Shown here one piece after another: positions 45,599-57,374 of a DNA stretch of 64,000 nt. Source of the stretch: Wyeomyia smithii. Taxonomy: Eukaryota; Arthropoda; Insecta; Diptera; Culicidae. The position numbers and the translations under genes are program-made. Position 1 is the first letter of the stretch. The number at the start of each line of letters is the position of its first letter. The DNA lies in contig NC_073695.1 in assembly GCF_029784165.1 (NCBI RefSeq), positions 93,193,902 to 93,257,901 on the forward strand, written 5' to 3'. Below the pieces are notes generated by a model. It made no database searches, was not told the origin of the DNA, and saw nothing but the letters and a program-made list of their open reading frames with translations.

Positions 45599-48227
45599 AT
45601 GTTTTTATATTTGTTATAAAATATTTTAGGGATCTGCTGCACGCGTAAATGATCCGGGATTCCACGAGTTTCTTCCATCATGGATGTATCGAAAAACACA
45701 GTAGAAACAGAAGTATCTAATAAGTTGACACGATTGGAGGTGTATGGGGAAGGATTTATACTTTGAGACATGTGATTGAAATACACAGTCATGAAACGGG
45801 TTTGAGAATTAAGTTCAACTAGCCTATCGAAATTTTCAATTACCAAGGGGTTCAAAACCTCACATTTGATGAGAATACGAGTAGTCAGATCCCAAAAGCG
45901 GTCTTTTAATGGGAGAACGCCCGCCAAAACTTCCAAACTCATCGTATGGGTCGAATGCATGCAACCTAAGGCAATACGCAAACAACAATACTGCAATCGT
46001 TCCAGCTTGATTAAATGGGTGTTTGCAGCGGAGTGGAAGCAGAAACACACGTACTCAAGCACCGACAATATCGTTGTTTGGTAAAGCCTTATGAGGTCTC
46101 CTGGGTGGGCGCCCCACCATGATCCAGTAATTGTCCGGAGAAAATTCACTCTTTGTTGACATTTTTTCATCAAATACCGAACGTGACATCCCCAGGTGCC
46201 TTCCGAATCGAACCAGACACCAAGATATTTAGATACCAAAACTTGAGAAATCGTTTCACCCATTAACTGTAAGTGGAGATGAGCAGGCTCACGCTTCCTA
46301 GAAAAAAACTTCTGTCTCAGTCTTCTCCGGAGAGAATTCGATACCTAGCTGTAAAGCCCAAGCAGACAAATTGTCCAAGGTATCTTGCAATGGTCCTTGC
46401 AAGTCGGCAGCTTTGGCTCCTGTAACAGAGACCACGCTGTCGTCTGCAAGTTGTCTTATCGTGCATAAATTTGCCAGACATGCGTCAATGTCATTTACAT
46501 AAAAATTGTAAAGAAGGGGGCTTAAGCATGAGCCCTGGGGAAGACCCATGTAGTTAATACGAAAAGTTGCCAAATCACCATGCGCAAAATGCATATGCTT
46601 TTCGGACAACAAATTGTGCAAAAAATTGTTCAAAATTGGTGGAAATCCTTGTCGGTGAAGTTTGCCCGAAAGAATGTCAATAGAAACGGAATCAAAAGCC
46701 CCCTTAATGTCCAAGAACACAGATGCCATTTGTTCTTTGCGAGCATAGGCTAGCTGAATATTTGTAGAAACAACGCAAGACAGTCATTCGTTCCTTTGGC
46801 ACGGCGGAAGCCAAATTGAGTATCTGATAGTAGACCGTTTGATTCGACCCAATGGTCTAAACGACGGAGTATCATTTTCTCCATCAATTTCCGGATACAG
46901 GATAGCATTGCAATCGGCCTATAAGAGTTGTGATCAGAAGCTGGTTTTCCCGGTTTTTGGATGGCGATCACCTTAACTTGCCTCCAATCCTGCGGTACAA
47001 TGTTTTGCTCCAGGAACTTATTGAACAAGTTCAACAAGCGCCTCTTGGCATTGCCGGGTAGATTCTTCAACAAGTTGAATTTGATTCTATCTAACCCAGG
47101 CGCGTTATTGTTACAGGACAGGAGGGCAACTGAAAATTCTGCCATCGTAAAAGGTGATTCTATCGCATCGTGGCCCGGAGACGTATCGCGAACAAAGTTT
47201 TGCGCAGGAACAGAGTCCGGACATACTTTCCTGTCAAAATCAAATATCCACCGACTTGAAGACTCCTCGCTTTCGTTGACCGTTATACGATTTCGCATTC
47301 TTCGGGCTGTGTTCCAAAGAGTGCTCATCGATGTCTCCCTCGTCGTTTCGTTTACGAACCGGCGCCAATATCCACGTTTCTTTGCTCGGACCAAGCTTTT
47401 GAACTTGGTCTCAAGCTCCAAATACCGCTTAAAGTCGTCGGGTTGACCTTTCACCCAAAAGAAGGCCTTAAACGCGTCGGATTTTTCCGTGTAGACATCG
47501 GAGCACTCTTTGTCCCACCACGGAGTGGGAGGCCGTTCTTTGATCGTTACGCCGGGATATTTCTTTGTTTGGGCTTGCAACGCGGCGTCGAGAATCAAGC
47601 CCGCGAGGAGGTTGTATTCTTCAAGTGGTGGGTGATGTTGAATCGACTCGACAGCTTCTGATATCATTTCCTCGTATAATTTCCAATCGATATTCAGTGT
47701 GAGGTCCTACGGAATATCAACTGATCGCGTGCGAGTTGAACCATTATCAATTGAAATTTGAATAGGCAAATGATCGCTACCGTGGGGATCAAGGACTACC
47801 TTCCATATGCAATCCAACCGTAGCGATGTTGAACATAAAGATAAATCTAAAGCACTGAGGCGCGCTGGAGGTTTCGGAACGCGTGTCATATCCCCGTTGT
47901 TTAATATTGTCATGTCGAAGTCGTCGCAGAGGTTATAGATCAAAGAGGAACGGTTATCATTAGAAGGGGAACCCCAAGCCACGCCGTGAGAGTTAAAATC
48001 TCCCAAAATCAAACGTGGCGAGGGAAAAAGTTCTATTAAATCAAAGAGCAGCCGTTGCCCAACCTGTGCTCTGGGAGGAATATATATTGAGGCAATACAA
48101 AGCTCTTTACCTTGTATTGTCATTTGACATGCGACAGCTTCGACGCCTGGGACCGTGGGGAGGTTAATACGATAGAAGGAATAGCACTTCTTAATCCCTA
48201 GAAGTACTCCTCCGTAAGGGGTGTCTC

Positions 48228-48288
48228 TTATGTCACAAAATATCAAAAAATTGGTCGCAGTGACGAAAATACCCAACACGGAAAAAAA
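48228..48288 (+). mobile_element. 61-bp LOA-element tail insertion with target duplication
   Basis: The segment ATCAAAAAATTGGTCGCAGT plus CGAAAATACCCAACACGG and a poly(A) run is flanked by GGGGTGTCTC at 48218-48227 and 48289-48298. It nearly matches the end of the LOA-like element at about 54060-54117. It disrupts the endonuclease of I-element A. Confidence 0.88.
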
Positions 48289-48485
48289 GGGGTGTCTCGT
48301 TCGAACGAATTTTATTAAAATCATGGAAGCTAAGATCTACATTTGAAGTGAGCCAAGTTTCACAGAGGGAAAATGCATCGCATTTATGCTTATTAATCAA
48401 AACTTTAAATGAATCAATTTTGGGGATGATACTTCTACAATTCCACTGTAAAATAGAGATAGAATCCTTCATCTCAGCCGATGAA

Positions 48486-49830
48486 TTAGCCATCGAAGGA
48501 TACGATCGCTGCAAGGAGGGGCCATTTAGCAGTCAACTGCTTCAAAAACGTTTTAACTGTTGGTAGAAATGCCAGCAGAAGACTTTTAAGAGGATCAGTT
48601 ATGTTGAAATTTTCAAAAATCCAGTCCACAATATCTGAAAACTTCAGCAGTCCAGATTCTGGCTGAATCTTGGATGAAAAAGAAGGAACAGTTGGGTTTT
48701 TTGATGTTCCTGGAAGTGCCGGAAACTCCTTACTTGAATTCAGTTTTGCCAATCCCGGAGGAGTTTGCTTCGGGTTTTCTACAGCACGTTTTTGTTTTTT
48801 AGTATCAGTCACTTCAGATGGAGACCTTCTCTGTCCTTTCCTAGGAAGCCTAGGAGAAGAAAGGTTTTTCCTCTTCCTAGATTTCCCGGGTTCAACAAAA
48901 GAAGATTCCCCAACTGAATCGTCAGAATCAGACACATCGGATGGCAAGACCTCGAAGAGATTCGGGGAAACCAGTTTGGTGGCAGCGGCCTCTTTGAGCA
49001 TTTCTGCGAAAGTGCGCTTAGAGCGCTCTTTCAGAGACCGCTTGATCTTGTCTTGGCGCTGTTTGTACGCGGGACATGCAGACAGCTCATGCGGAGTCTG
49101 CCCACAACAAAGGCACTTTTCAGCACCCTTATTACAGGCGTCATCCGCATGTTGCTCTCCGCACTTGCCACAACGTGCTTTATTGCCACAGTGGGAGGCC
49201 GTATGGCCCAACAAACAAGCGTACGGGCAGACGCACCTTGTCCACGAGCACATAGCTCGGCAGAGCAGACCCGGCGAAAGTCACGCGAAAAAAGTCTGAA
49301 GGGGTGTAAGTTTTTACACCCTTGTCGAGCGATACTGAATGTAATTGCTTACATTCAAGTATCTTGGCAGGTTCAAGGCTAGAATCCTTGAAAAGGCCTT
49401 TTCCAGCCTTCAACAGGTCCTCGACAGTCAGACTCGATTCGCTGACCACACCGTCAATCTCAACTACGCGAGCTGGAATGTACACGTGGTATTCCCGCGT
49501 GAAGAGCTCACAAGCAGCAATCTCGTTTGTTTGCTTGAGGTCGGACACCAAAACACGCAGCTTATTCGAGCGTACTTTGGTAATTTCAGTCACGGCTGTA
49601 AACCGTGCCAGATCTTTACATATTTGCATTGTGTTCAATGCTTTCACTTTCGGCCGGAAAAATACAGCCCCAATACCAACTTTGCCCTCCGGATACTGCT
49701 TAAGCCGATGAGTAGCTTCCTGCGGGGTTCCATTCTTAACCCTTGGAACTTTGTATCCGGGAGGGCTAGGCGGTAGAACGAGCGGGTTTTCATCCCCGCG
49801 TTTGTCGTCCATGTTGGACGCGTAAGCCAC
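48486..49830 (-). pseudogene. element A gag-like ORF1, frameshifted
   Basis: The first part (49830-49180, 216 codons) and second part (49253-48486, 255 codons) overlap in different frames, so one frameshift near 49230 breaks the protein. The N-half has ITKVRSNKLRVLVSDLKQ and FRVTFAGSALPSYVLVDKVR. The C-half has zinc knuckles CGKCGEQHADDAC and CLCCGQTPHELSAC; the first knuckle is ruined at the frameshift. The C-terminus LLLAFLPTVKTFLKQLTAKW closely matches element B. It would be the RNA-binding protein of the retrotransposon particle. Confidence 0.88.
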
Positions 49831-49860
49831 ACACGCAAAATGCCAATCAACAAATAATAT

Positions 49861-50300
49861 TGTAGAAAAAAAACCAAGAAAAAAAAACTACTTATCTTCT
49901 GCAGCCGCTCTCCACCGCAATCAGCGCACGAGCGATGCCAATCTCCAGTCCTTCACTCAAGAGTCCGGTAGCAAAAGCTGCAGCCGCTCCAGCCACACAG
50001 CAGCACCAGTACAGCCAAACAGCCGTACGCCGGGTACTGGATCTCTCGCAGTAGCGACACAACGTACAGTCTGTGGCGTACGGTAGCAATAGGCGATGAT
50101 GCGTTCCTTTGTCTTCAATAGACGACGGCAACGGCAACGAGTGCACACGTAATACAATGCACGGTGACCTTGAAGGCGATTAACTGGTCGGCACTATCGA
50201 GATCGAAATGAAATTGCGACCGAACACGACGAGAGCACAACTCGGAATGCCAAGTATGAGATGGCAGAGCCACAGCCTCGCTTCTTCTTATTTCAAACTT
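49861..50300 (-). other. probable 5' leader of I-element A
   Basis: Moderately GC-rich sequence lies directly upstream of the element A gag start. I see no distinct gene: short minus-strand frames show no domain. The element boundary could not be fixed. Confidence 0.4.
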
Positions 50301-50965
50301 AAATGTGTTAAACTTTAGAACAGTACATCGTATTTTGTTTTGTTTATAAAATCATATCCAATCTTAATCCACCACAGATCATGTTACTCAATTGAATCGT
50401 GAGCTGGATTAAAGTTTATAAGCAATTATTGAGCCTTGAGCCCGGATTTGAGGGGGGGGGGGGGCGAAGGGGGCTAATGCTCCGGGCCTCCCGATTCAAG
50501 AGTCCCCCCTAGTCCTGGGGCGACCTTTTTTTTATTTCCTCTGGTTAAGCGGTTCTGATAGTCTTTTAAAACATAAAGCGGCGGCCGCATGGCAATTATA
50601 TGTGTAGGCATCACAACGAAGAGTAGTGATAAAGTTTTCCTTTATTGGTAATTATATGTGAGAGGAACAAAGCCAAGAATAAAAAAAAATTTAAATGAAC
50701 ACGTACGTACGTACGGGGACTTATGTATTACAAAGATCTAAAAGATTGAATAAACTTTTGCCATCGGACTTCAATAAAAAAAAATTAAGTCTCTGAAAAA
50801 ATGTTAGTGGCTTGGGGCACCAAAATTCACAGGAACGGCTAAAAACCTATAATCTTTAATTTTTTCCTAACTTGAGCTTTGGGGTCACACCTGTGTTGAC
50901 CAGTGTTATCGAGCTAGTTTGAATTATGTAAATTACAAAATCTTAGATTGGGCCGTTTAGTAATA
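50301..50965. other. intron DNA with G-run, no gene
   Basis: A G-run of about 12 at 50453-50464 is followed by GGGGGCTAATGCTCCGGGCC, reminiscent of a decayed transposon end. No coding region is supported. Confidence 0.4.
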
Positions 50966-51507
50966 TAGTCATACGTGCGACGTTTTTTTGTGCGAATTTT
51001 ATTTTGTATGACTTTTTATATGCGGTATTTTTATTTGTGCGATTATTATTGCGCGAATATTGTTTGTGCAATATCTGAAAAACGACCACGTCCGACGAAA
51101 TTTTCAGCAATTTAGTTTTTCCGATCCTTGTGAAGAATTTACACGCATTGCATAAGTATTGCGTCAGTCAATTATTATTTGAGCCAGTTTACGTAGGAAA
51201 AGTCACGTATTGCTAACCTACGAAGGATAGCGGTTGGAATGATTAGTATGTTTAAAATAGTAACGTTTATCAATCAGATGTTCAAAGATGTTCTCATAGG
51301 TATTTTTAAAATAAGAATCATCAAGTTTCGAGTTATTTTTAAATGAGGATTTTTTCCAATGCGCTCCCTATCCACCGCATAAAAAAAGATTTTTTCAATA
51401 ATGTTGTGGAAACATTGTTTTATAGCTACACGTGAAGTTTCGAATTATTTTTTTATGCGATTTATTTTGTGCGGTCCCTATTCCTCGCACAAAAACAGGT
51501 TTGACTG
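50966..51507. mobile_element. Tc1/mariner-type MITE (CAGTCAAACCTGTTTTTGTG end)
   Basis: The right end is TTTTTGTGCGAGG on the reverse strand, preceded by CAGTCAAACC. The left end (TAGTCATACGTGCG) is a degenerate match. TA flanks both ends (50964-50965 and 51508-51509). The interior repeats TGTGCGA-type motifs. 542 bp, non-coding. Confidence 0.65.
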
Positions 51508-52199
51508 TATATAACACAAAATAAACCGCCAGTTTCATTAAAAAGAAAATTGTTCCAAAAATAACTTATTTTTCACGGTATGACGGTGCTTCCAACACAG
51601 ACGAAAGATCCAAAAACTAGTGCTCTGGAAGGTGATTTACAATCACCAGTGCGGTCCGCCAGTTTCCTCTGCCGGTCCGTCTGCTATGGAAGGTTGTAAT
51701 CGAATGAGCAACGAATGAGCAAATGCAACACCAACCATACAAATATATCATCGGTTTCGTGCAACACCTAACACAACTAAAAATCTACATTTTTTAGTTT
51801 TCCATGGCACACGATGCCAAATACTGTCAAGTTTCATCCCACGGAACCCCGTTTCAAAATTCACAAAAAATCGAGAGTTATGAACAGTAGTGTCTCTGAA
51901 GCTTAATTTGAAATTTCATCATAAAGGTAGTGAAAATAAGGTTTAATCTTTTACAACGTGCTCATAATATGTGCATAACAGACTCGAAAGGGTTCAATGG
52001 GAATGAAAAATCCTTAAATTAAAAGTATTCCTAAAAACTCGACGGTATTATATTGGAAATCGCCGCCTGCTGCGCTGTGTAATGCCTCTGCTCTACTTGT
52101 TGCTGGTGGATTCACTTTCCAGTAAATCATCCTCTTGGAACAGTGATCACGTAGACAATGCAGACTAAATTTTTGCATGTTAGTTGTATACGTGACTAC
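51508..52199. other. intron DNA, no gene
   Basis: No coding region or repeat ends recognised. Confidence 0.4.
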
Positions 52200-54117
52200 C
52201 GAAAGCTATAGTCCTGGCGCTAGGCTATATTCCGGGAGCGTGGCGACAAGTACGGGTTATTTTTATCCCTAAGGCCAATAAAAGGAACAAATCTCTGCCA
52301 AAATCCTTTGTCCCAATCAGCTTATCATTAGTCGTTCTTAAAACAATGGAAAAAATAATGGGTGAGCACATCAAATCATCATATCTTTTGAAAACTCCTC
52401 TTAGCAAATATCAATTTGCTTACCAGGAGGGGAAATCGTCGGTACTTGCACTCCATACTATAGTAACAAAACAAAAAAAATCTTAGGCAGCAAAAGAAAT
52501 TTCCCTTGTGGCGTTGCTTGATATTGAAGGGGCATTCGATAACTCATCTCATGACTCAATGACTGCTGCAATGGAGAAACATGGTTTTGACAATTGCATT
52601 ATTCATTAAATCAATGAGATGTTATCAAAAAGAGAAATATCAGCAAGCCTTGATAGCTTTTATATAAAAGCTACAAAAGGGTGTCCTCAAGTAGGTGTGA
52701 TATCTCCTCTACTGTGGTCATTAACAGTTGATGATCTTCTGAAAAAATTGATGGAAGAGGCCTTGGAAATAGTTGGATTTGCTGATGATAGTGTCATTAG
52801 TGTTCGTGGCAAGTATGATGATATCATCGCAAACCATAAGCGAGGTAACGGGTAGTTGGTAACGTCTCCGCCAACCACGCTCGACGCCTGGGTTCGAATC
52901 CCAACGCCGACATAGGTGTCGATGGTTTTGAAGAAGCGTGTTCCACTCACAACCAACCCAACTGGTCTAGATTCAATTTTAGCCGACACCGGGAGATTTT
53001 CTGAGGCGAAAAATCTCTGGGATCACGCCTTCCATCGCATGAGGAAGTAAAGCCGTTGGCGCCGGTCTGTTAATCAACGGGTCATAAGTTAGGGTTCTGG
53101 GTGGAGTCGCCTCCCCGGGCGTCGGTGCTTGGCACAAACAACAGTGGCAGAACTAGACCGACGAAAAATAAACGAGAATAAAAAAAATCATCGCAAACCG
53201 CATACAACTTACCTTGAACATTATTTCCTTGTGGTGCGATAGGGAAGGCTTGAGTGTAAATCCTTCACAAACCACTATCGTCCCATTTACACGTAGAAAA
53301 AAAAAATATGCTTAATGATATTAGGCTAAACGGTGAGCTTCTGGAACTTTCAGATAACGTCAAATACCTTGGAGTAACTCTTGACAAAAAAATCAACTGG
53401 AATACACATCTAGAGCAGGCAATAAAAAAAGCTACAAATACTCTATTGATGTGTAATAAAACTTTTTGTAAACAATGGGGACTAAAACCGAAAATGATCC
53501 ATTGGATTTATTCGGATATTGTGAGATCCAGAGTTACCTATGCTTCACTGGTCTGGTGGATAAAAACAAGGGAGAAAGGTGCTGAAAGGAAAAACTTCAA
53601 CGACAAGCCACTGTGTGTTCAATCACTTCAAACACTGGGTTGTAATAATCAACTTGACTTATATTAAGTTCTTGATCACAGTGGAATAGATGGAAATGAA
53701 AGAGCCGATGAACTGGCAACAAGACTTGGATCGTCTCATCAGTTCATAGGACCAGAACCCACTCTGTGGTCTATTCGCTTGTTCTTCTAGAATGGAACTG
53801 AAAGCATGGGAAACTCTGAAAGTGGAATCCAACTGGACAAACACTTTCATCGGTAGGCAGTCGAAGCATTTCATCACACCGAACGTTTCTATAACTCGCA
53901 AAATACTGGATCTTTCAAGGAAAGATCTAAGCACGTATACTGGTTTATTAACAGGGCATTGTCCGAGCCGTTACTGGGCTAATGCTAATGGTCAGATTGT
54001 AACGACCACTTCCAATAGTGATACGTTATCCTGACTTAGCAAGATTAAAAAGGGGAAATATGTCACAAAATATCAAAAAATTGATCGCAGTGACGAAAAT
54101 ACCCAACACGAAAAAAA
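52200..54117 (+). pseudogene. LOA-like non-LTR element, 5'-truncated and decayed
   Basis: Plus-strand frames give the reverse transcriptase: IPGAWRQVRVIFIPKANKRN, LLDIEGAFDNSSHDSM, CPQVGVISPLLWSLTVDDLL and the catalytic FADDSVISVRG. After the SINE the frame resumes with DNVKYLGVTLDKKINWNTHL and WGLKPKMIHWIY. Then the RNase H end (GIDGNERADELAT) appears in another frame. The tail (54060-54117) is AT-rich with poly(A). It is split by a 351-bp SINE (52836-53186). It is related to the LOA-like element at 35823-37375. Confidence 0.82.
52836..53186 (+). mobile_element. 351-bp tRNA-derived SINE with 13-bp target duplication
   Basis: The head has the A-box-like GGGTAGTTGGTAACG and a perfect B box GGTTCGAATCC, so it should have an internal Pol III promoter. 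A unique body and an A-rich tail (AAATAAACGAGAATAAAAA) follow. ATCATCGCAAACC is duplicated at 52823-52835 and 53187-53199. Removing the SINE joins the LOA reading frame. It is a different family from the Feilai-like copies. Confidence 0.92.
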
Positions 54118-55701
54118 AATACTCCTGGCAGGCGTGTCGTTGTACATCCGGGGGGAAAAAGGGGAAGGGGTTGTATTGAAATCGTTGAAGCTTTTTGTTT
54201 TCAAAGACCAATTTTTCTGCAGAAAAAATATACACTAAAACATCGCACAAAGTTTTGCAGCAGGAGCTGTCGAAATCTTTTTATCTGTGGCATTCAGCAA
54301 TCTTTTGAAATGCTAAACATGCTACGTCATTAAAGTATGCTTCCTTACATACTTTAGTGGCGTCTATGCAAGGGAAAAAGGGTAGTGATTGGTTGTTTAG
54401 TTTGATTGAGCCTGAGAGTTTCTCGATCGAAATATGCATTTAATAAGGCTCTACATTTTTCGATAATACAATAGCATTTTTTCCAATCGATTGCTGTAAT
54501 AATGCAGGAAATTCGTTGTAAACTGACTAAGTTTTAAGTACTTGAAAGTGGACCATTTTTGTGACGCTCTCGATGTTTTCGGTTTTTCTATTTGTGCCCC
54601 TATGTTGCCGTAGGACAAAGTTCTACGTCAAGAAAACTTTTTACTCGATTGATCTGATGTGAGGTTTTGAGCTTCGTTCAATTGACTGTCTTTGATAACA
54701 TACACATTGCTTACAATTTAGTAATACATATTGTTTATAATTTAGTAAACCGTAAGGATAAATATGCCAGTGATTTTTCGTTGATTATCTTCGCTCGGAT
54801 TTTTTCTATTTTAATTCGTTCCTTAAAATAAACATATTTTGATGATAAAAAGTAAATATTACAAAACGGCTACAGTATATCACAGCTTGTGACTTGACAA
54901 TGACGCAGGGTATTTTTTAAAGCGCTACTTCGTATGAGAGGCACGGTGTTCATTAAGTTGAAAAATCGGTATCCTCCACTTAGTCCACCTGCACTTTTGT
55001 TCAGTGGCAATAAATAAAAAGTAACACAGGGTGGTCAACCTCGAGAGAAAAAAAAGAAACAAATAACAGAGGCTAGTTGACCGGAAGTTCGTGCTACTAC
55101 CACGTTTGACCACGTCACCGTGCTCATGAAAAAAAATCATTGCTAGCATGCTTTTGGTCGTTGGATGATTGAGTAACGAAAAACAAACCATATTATACCC
55201 TATCGAAATAAACAATTTTCGAAACACCAGTAAGTTAGAGGCTAAAATTTAATTTAAAATGTTGATGGTCAATCTACGTTCATAACAAAGGTCGATAAAA
55301 CTTGCACCTTTATGAATTTTCATGTAGCCTATCGCATGAAAACTATGTAGGAATTTAATTCTCAGTTTCTCAATTTATACGTTTGATTGAATTTTTTGCC
55401 TAAATTTTCAATTATAAATTTTGATCCCCTTCAATGTTATGCTATCACTTTTGTCAGCCCCACACATTCAGGCAAATTAATTGTTTGTTCAGGTTTTGCG
55501 TGAGTAAATAGCCTTGATTTTTTTTCTTCATTCTCATGCTTAGTGCGAAAGGATTTTATAGCAAAACACGGAAGCACGAGGCTGCAGCATCGTTAATTAC
55601 TAAGTTCGTGTAATTCAGTACAATTTACATTTCATCACATGATGGTTTGTTGAGTTCTACGTTTACCACCGAGATTTCCTCAGAATAGGCAGCACAGAAA
55701 A
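54118..55701. other. intron DNA, no gene
   Basis: AT-rich; short open frames lack domains. No mobile-element boundary is firm. Confidence 0.4.
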
Positions 55702-56477
55702 ACATATCATTAATCATCCAGAAAGTGTTCATTTGTTGCTTCCTATTATTTCCAAATGAATTAACTCACTATAACTTTCGATGCTATACGCCGACAAAAA
55801 TTAATAGGGGTCTTCACATCGAGCTCGTATACAAATACTCAGCCGTAAACTGTGTATCTTCCATTACTCGTCAATGGAGGTGAGTATTTTTACGGCTGGG
55901 TATTTGTATACGAGCTCGACATGAATACCCATAATGTCATTCTACGCACTTTACACGTCAATTCGCGCGAAAAGTGCTAGGTTTTTCCAAACGTTCTCTT
56001 TTCCAACGATTTCGAATAAACCATTCTTTCACATCATCCTGCTCTCTTCTTTTTATCGACTGTGGTGGCTTTAATTATACTTTCGCTCCACATATCATTA
56101 ATCATCCAGAAAGTGTTCATTTGTTGCTTCCTATTATTTCCAAATGAATTAACTCACTATAACTTTCGATGCTATACGCCGACAAAAATTAATAGGGGTC
56201 TTCACATCGAGCTCGTATACAAATACTCAGCCGTAAACTGTGTATCTTCCATTACTCGTCAATGGAGGTGAGTATTTTTACGGCTGGGTATTTGTATACG
56301 AGCTCGACATGAATACCCATAATGTCATTCTACGCACTTTACACGTCAATTCGCGCGGAAAGTGCTAGGTTTTTCCAAACGTTCTCTTTTCCAACGATTT
56401 CGAATAAACCATTCTTTCACATCATCCTGCTCTCTTCTTTTCATCGACTGTGGTGGCTTTAATTATACTTTCGCTCC
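55702..56477 (+). repeat. 388-bp tandem duplication, each unit with a palindrome
   Basis: Positions 55702-56089 and 56090-56477 are two copies of one 388-bp unit with only two differences noted. Each unit contains a 29-bp palindrome arm pair (55821-55849 with 55889-55917, repeated 388 bases later), starting GAGCTCGTATACAAATAC. The second copy ends 70 bases before the oxidase exon 2. Confidence 0.92.
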
Positions 56478-56547
56478 AGCACAGTAAGTAGCTTGACTAT
56501 TAGCTCTTGTTCTTTCTTCTTTCTTGTATGCATGCCGCCTAATCAAG

Positions 56548-56671
56548 GAAATGGATATCCGATGCTTATCGTTACTGGGATGATATCAGGAAAACGGAGG
56601 ATGCTTCAAACGCTGGTGTGACACAGCTTTCCGGATATATTTTCTCCAGCACAGATCCTGCGATTGTGAGG
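56548..56671 (+). CDS. D-amino-acid/D-aspartate oxidase, coding exon 2
   Basis: This 124-base exon continues the oxidase of 32839-33026. Acceptor: AATCAAG, exon start at 56548. The first base completes the split Arg codon, then the frame reads KWISDAYRYWDDIRKTEDAS and NAGVTQLSGYIFSSTDPAIV, ending in Arg before donor GTGAGT at 56672. The pattern (a W and an aromatic-rich helix, then GV-LSGY) matches the segment following the Rossmann fold in this FAD-dependent oxidase family. The exon ends in phase 0. It lies inside transposon-rich DNA but has no stops and canonical splice sites, so it looks functional. Downstream exons are outside the window. Confidence 0.85.
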
Positions 56672-57345
56672 GTGAGTTGTTTTTAAATTAACTTCCCGCA
56701 TGAAATCAACGCGTTTCATTGAAGGCTCATACTGATAATGAAAAATGGTTACAATCGACAATCAACTTGGTGAAAAGAAAAAAAGGTGATGGGAACTATT
56801 AGCGAATTTCTTTATTCCACCAGCTCACCTCGTTTTGACCTGGAAGCGCACTAACTGCTGTCAAAACCCTTCTTTATTCGCTCGATTTTGACCCATTTTT
56901 TACCAGGCGTGCTGCCCGAAGCGCACTGTAAAATTTGTCAGCTTCAACCCACCACCGCACGTGCTAAGTTCGTAAACAATTATCTGGCATCTCTTTCTCA
57001 CTTGCGCCTTAAATGGCGATGACGTTTCATTATTCCTCGGCAGTTTTGTCGCACACAGTGGTATAAAGACATTCGCTATATATTATACTCATGCCACTTG
57101 TTGCTAGTGCAAGAAGTTTCACCAAGTTTCACCAGATTGTACAAAAAAATTATATGAAATAGTCCCTTGATATCACAAAGTGACACACAACGAGCAGAAA
57201 ATAAAAAAAGACATTAATACCTACTTATAGATAAACCTCGAATAGCGGGATTACTCACATATTCTCTAAACAAGTGAGAAAGTTTAAAAAAGGTAACAAG
57301 AGTATGTTCGGCATACATAACAATAACCCAATAAAATAAATTTAA
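56672..57345 (+). other. oxidase intron 2, proximal part
   Basis: Begins with the donor GTGAGT. No exon resembling the next part of the oxidase was found in this stretch or beyond, up to the window end. Confidence 0.5.
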
Positions 57346-57374
57346 AAGCAAAGCCTTGGTGCTACATTCCGATT
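57346..57374 (-). repeat. 29-bp fragment of Feilai-like SINE tail
   Basis: AAGCAAAGCCTTGGTGCTAC followed by ATTCCGATT matches the SINE tail of the 25211-25432 copy. Confidence 0.6.

Larger units (their letters stand above)
43608..48514 (-). pseudogene. element A ORF2: endonuclease, reverse transcriptase, RNase H
   Basis: In order on the minus strand, the endonuclease starts with ISILQWNCRSIIPKIDSFK (about 48465) and includes LILGDFNSHGVAWGSP and GSDHLPIQISID. After an in-frame stop at about 47708, the linker reads PPTPWWDKECSDVY. The reverse transcriptase includes VFLDIKGAFDSVSIDIL, MGLPQGSCLSPLLYNFYVND and a catalytic LADDSVVSV (LADD for the usual YADD). After frameshifts the thumb continues. 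RNase H (44344 on) has TDSPSSIEAL and LVWVPSHCSIPGNEKADTLA. The C-terminus has the damaged Cys/His region (NHCVCGLGFK). The copy is dead. Confidence 0.88.
43500..49860 (-). mobile_element. I-clade non-LTR retrotransposon, element A
   Basis: A near full-length minus-strand element. A gag-like ORF1 (49830-48486) and an ORF2 (48514-43608) with endonuclease, reverse transcriptase, RNase H and a Cys/His end follow the order of I-clade elements. It is closely related to element B (57375-63840). It is interrupted by a hAT transposon (44480-45598) and a 61-bp LOA-tail insertion (48228-48288), and carries frameshifts. The 5' leader and 3' end are approximate. Confidence 0.88.

Noticed and set aside
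46961..47661. Plus-strand open frames over the I-element A
   Set aside because: They are antisense shadows of the ORF2 linker and reverse transcriptase.
48670..49776. Plus-strand frames of 109-209 codons
   Set aside because: They are antisense shadows of the gag-like ORF; the zinc-knuckle frame on the minus strand is the real one.
52836..52910. Functional tRNA gene
   Set aside because: The A and B boxes belong to a SINE with target duplications and a long non-tRNA body.
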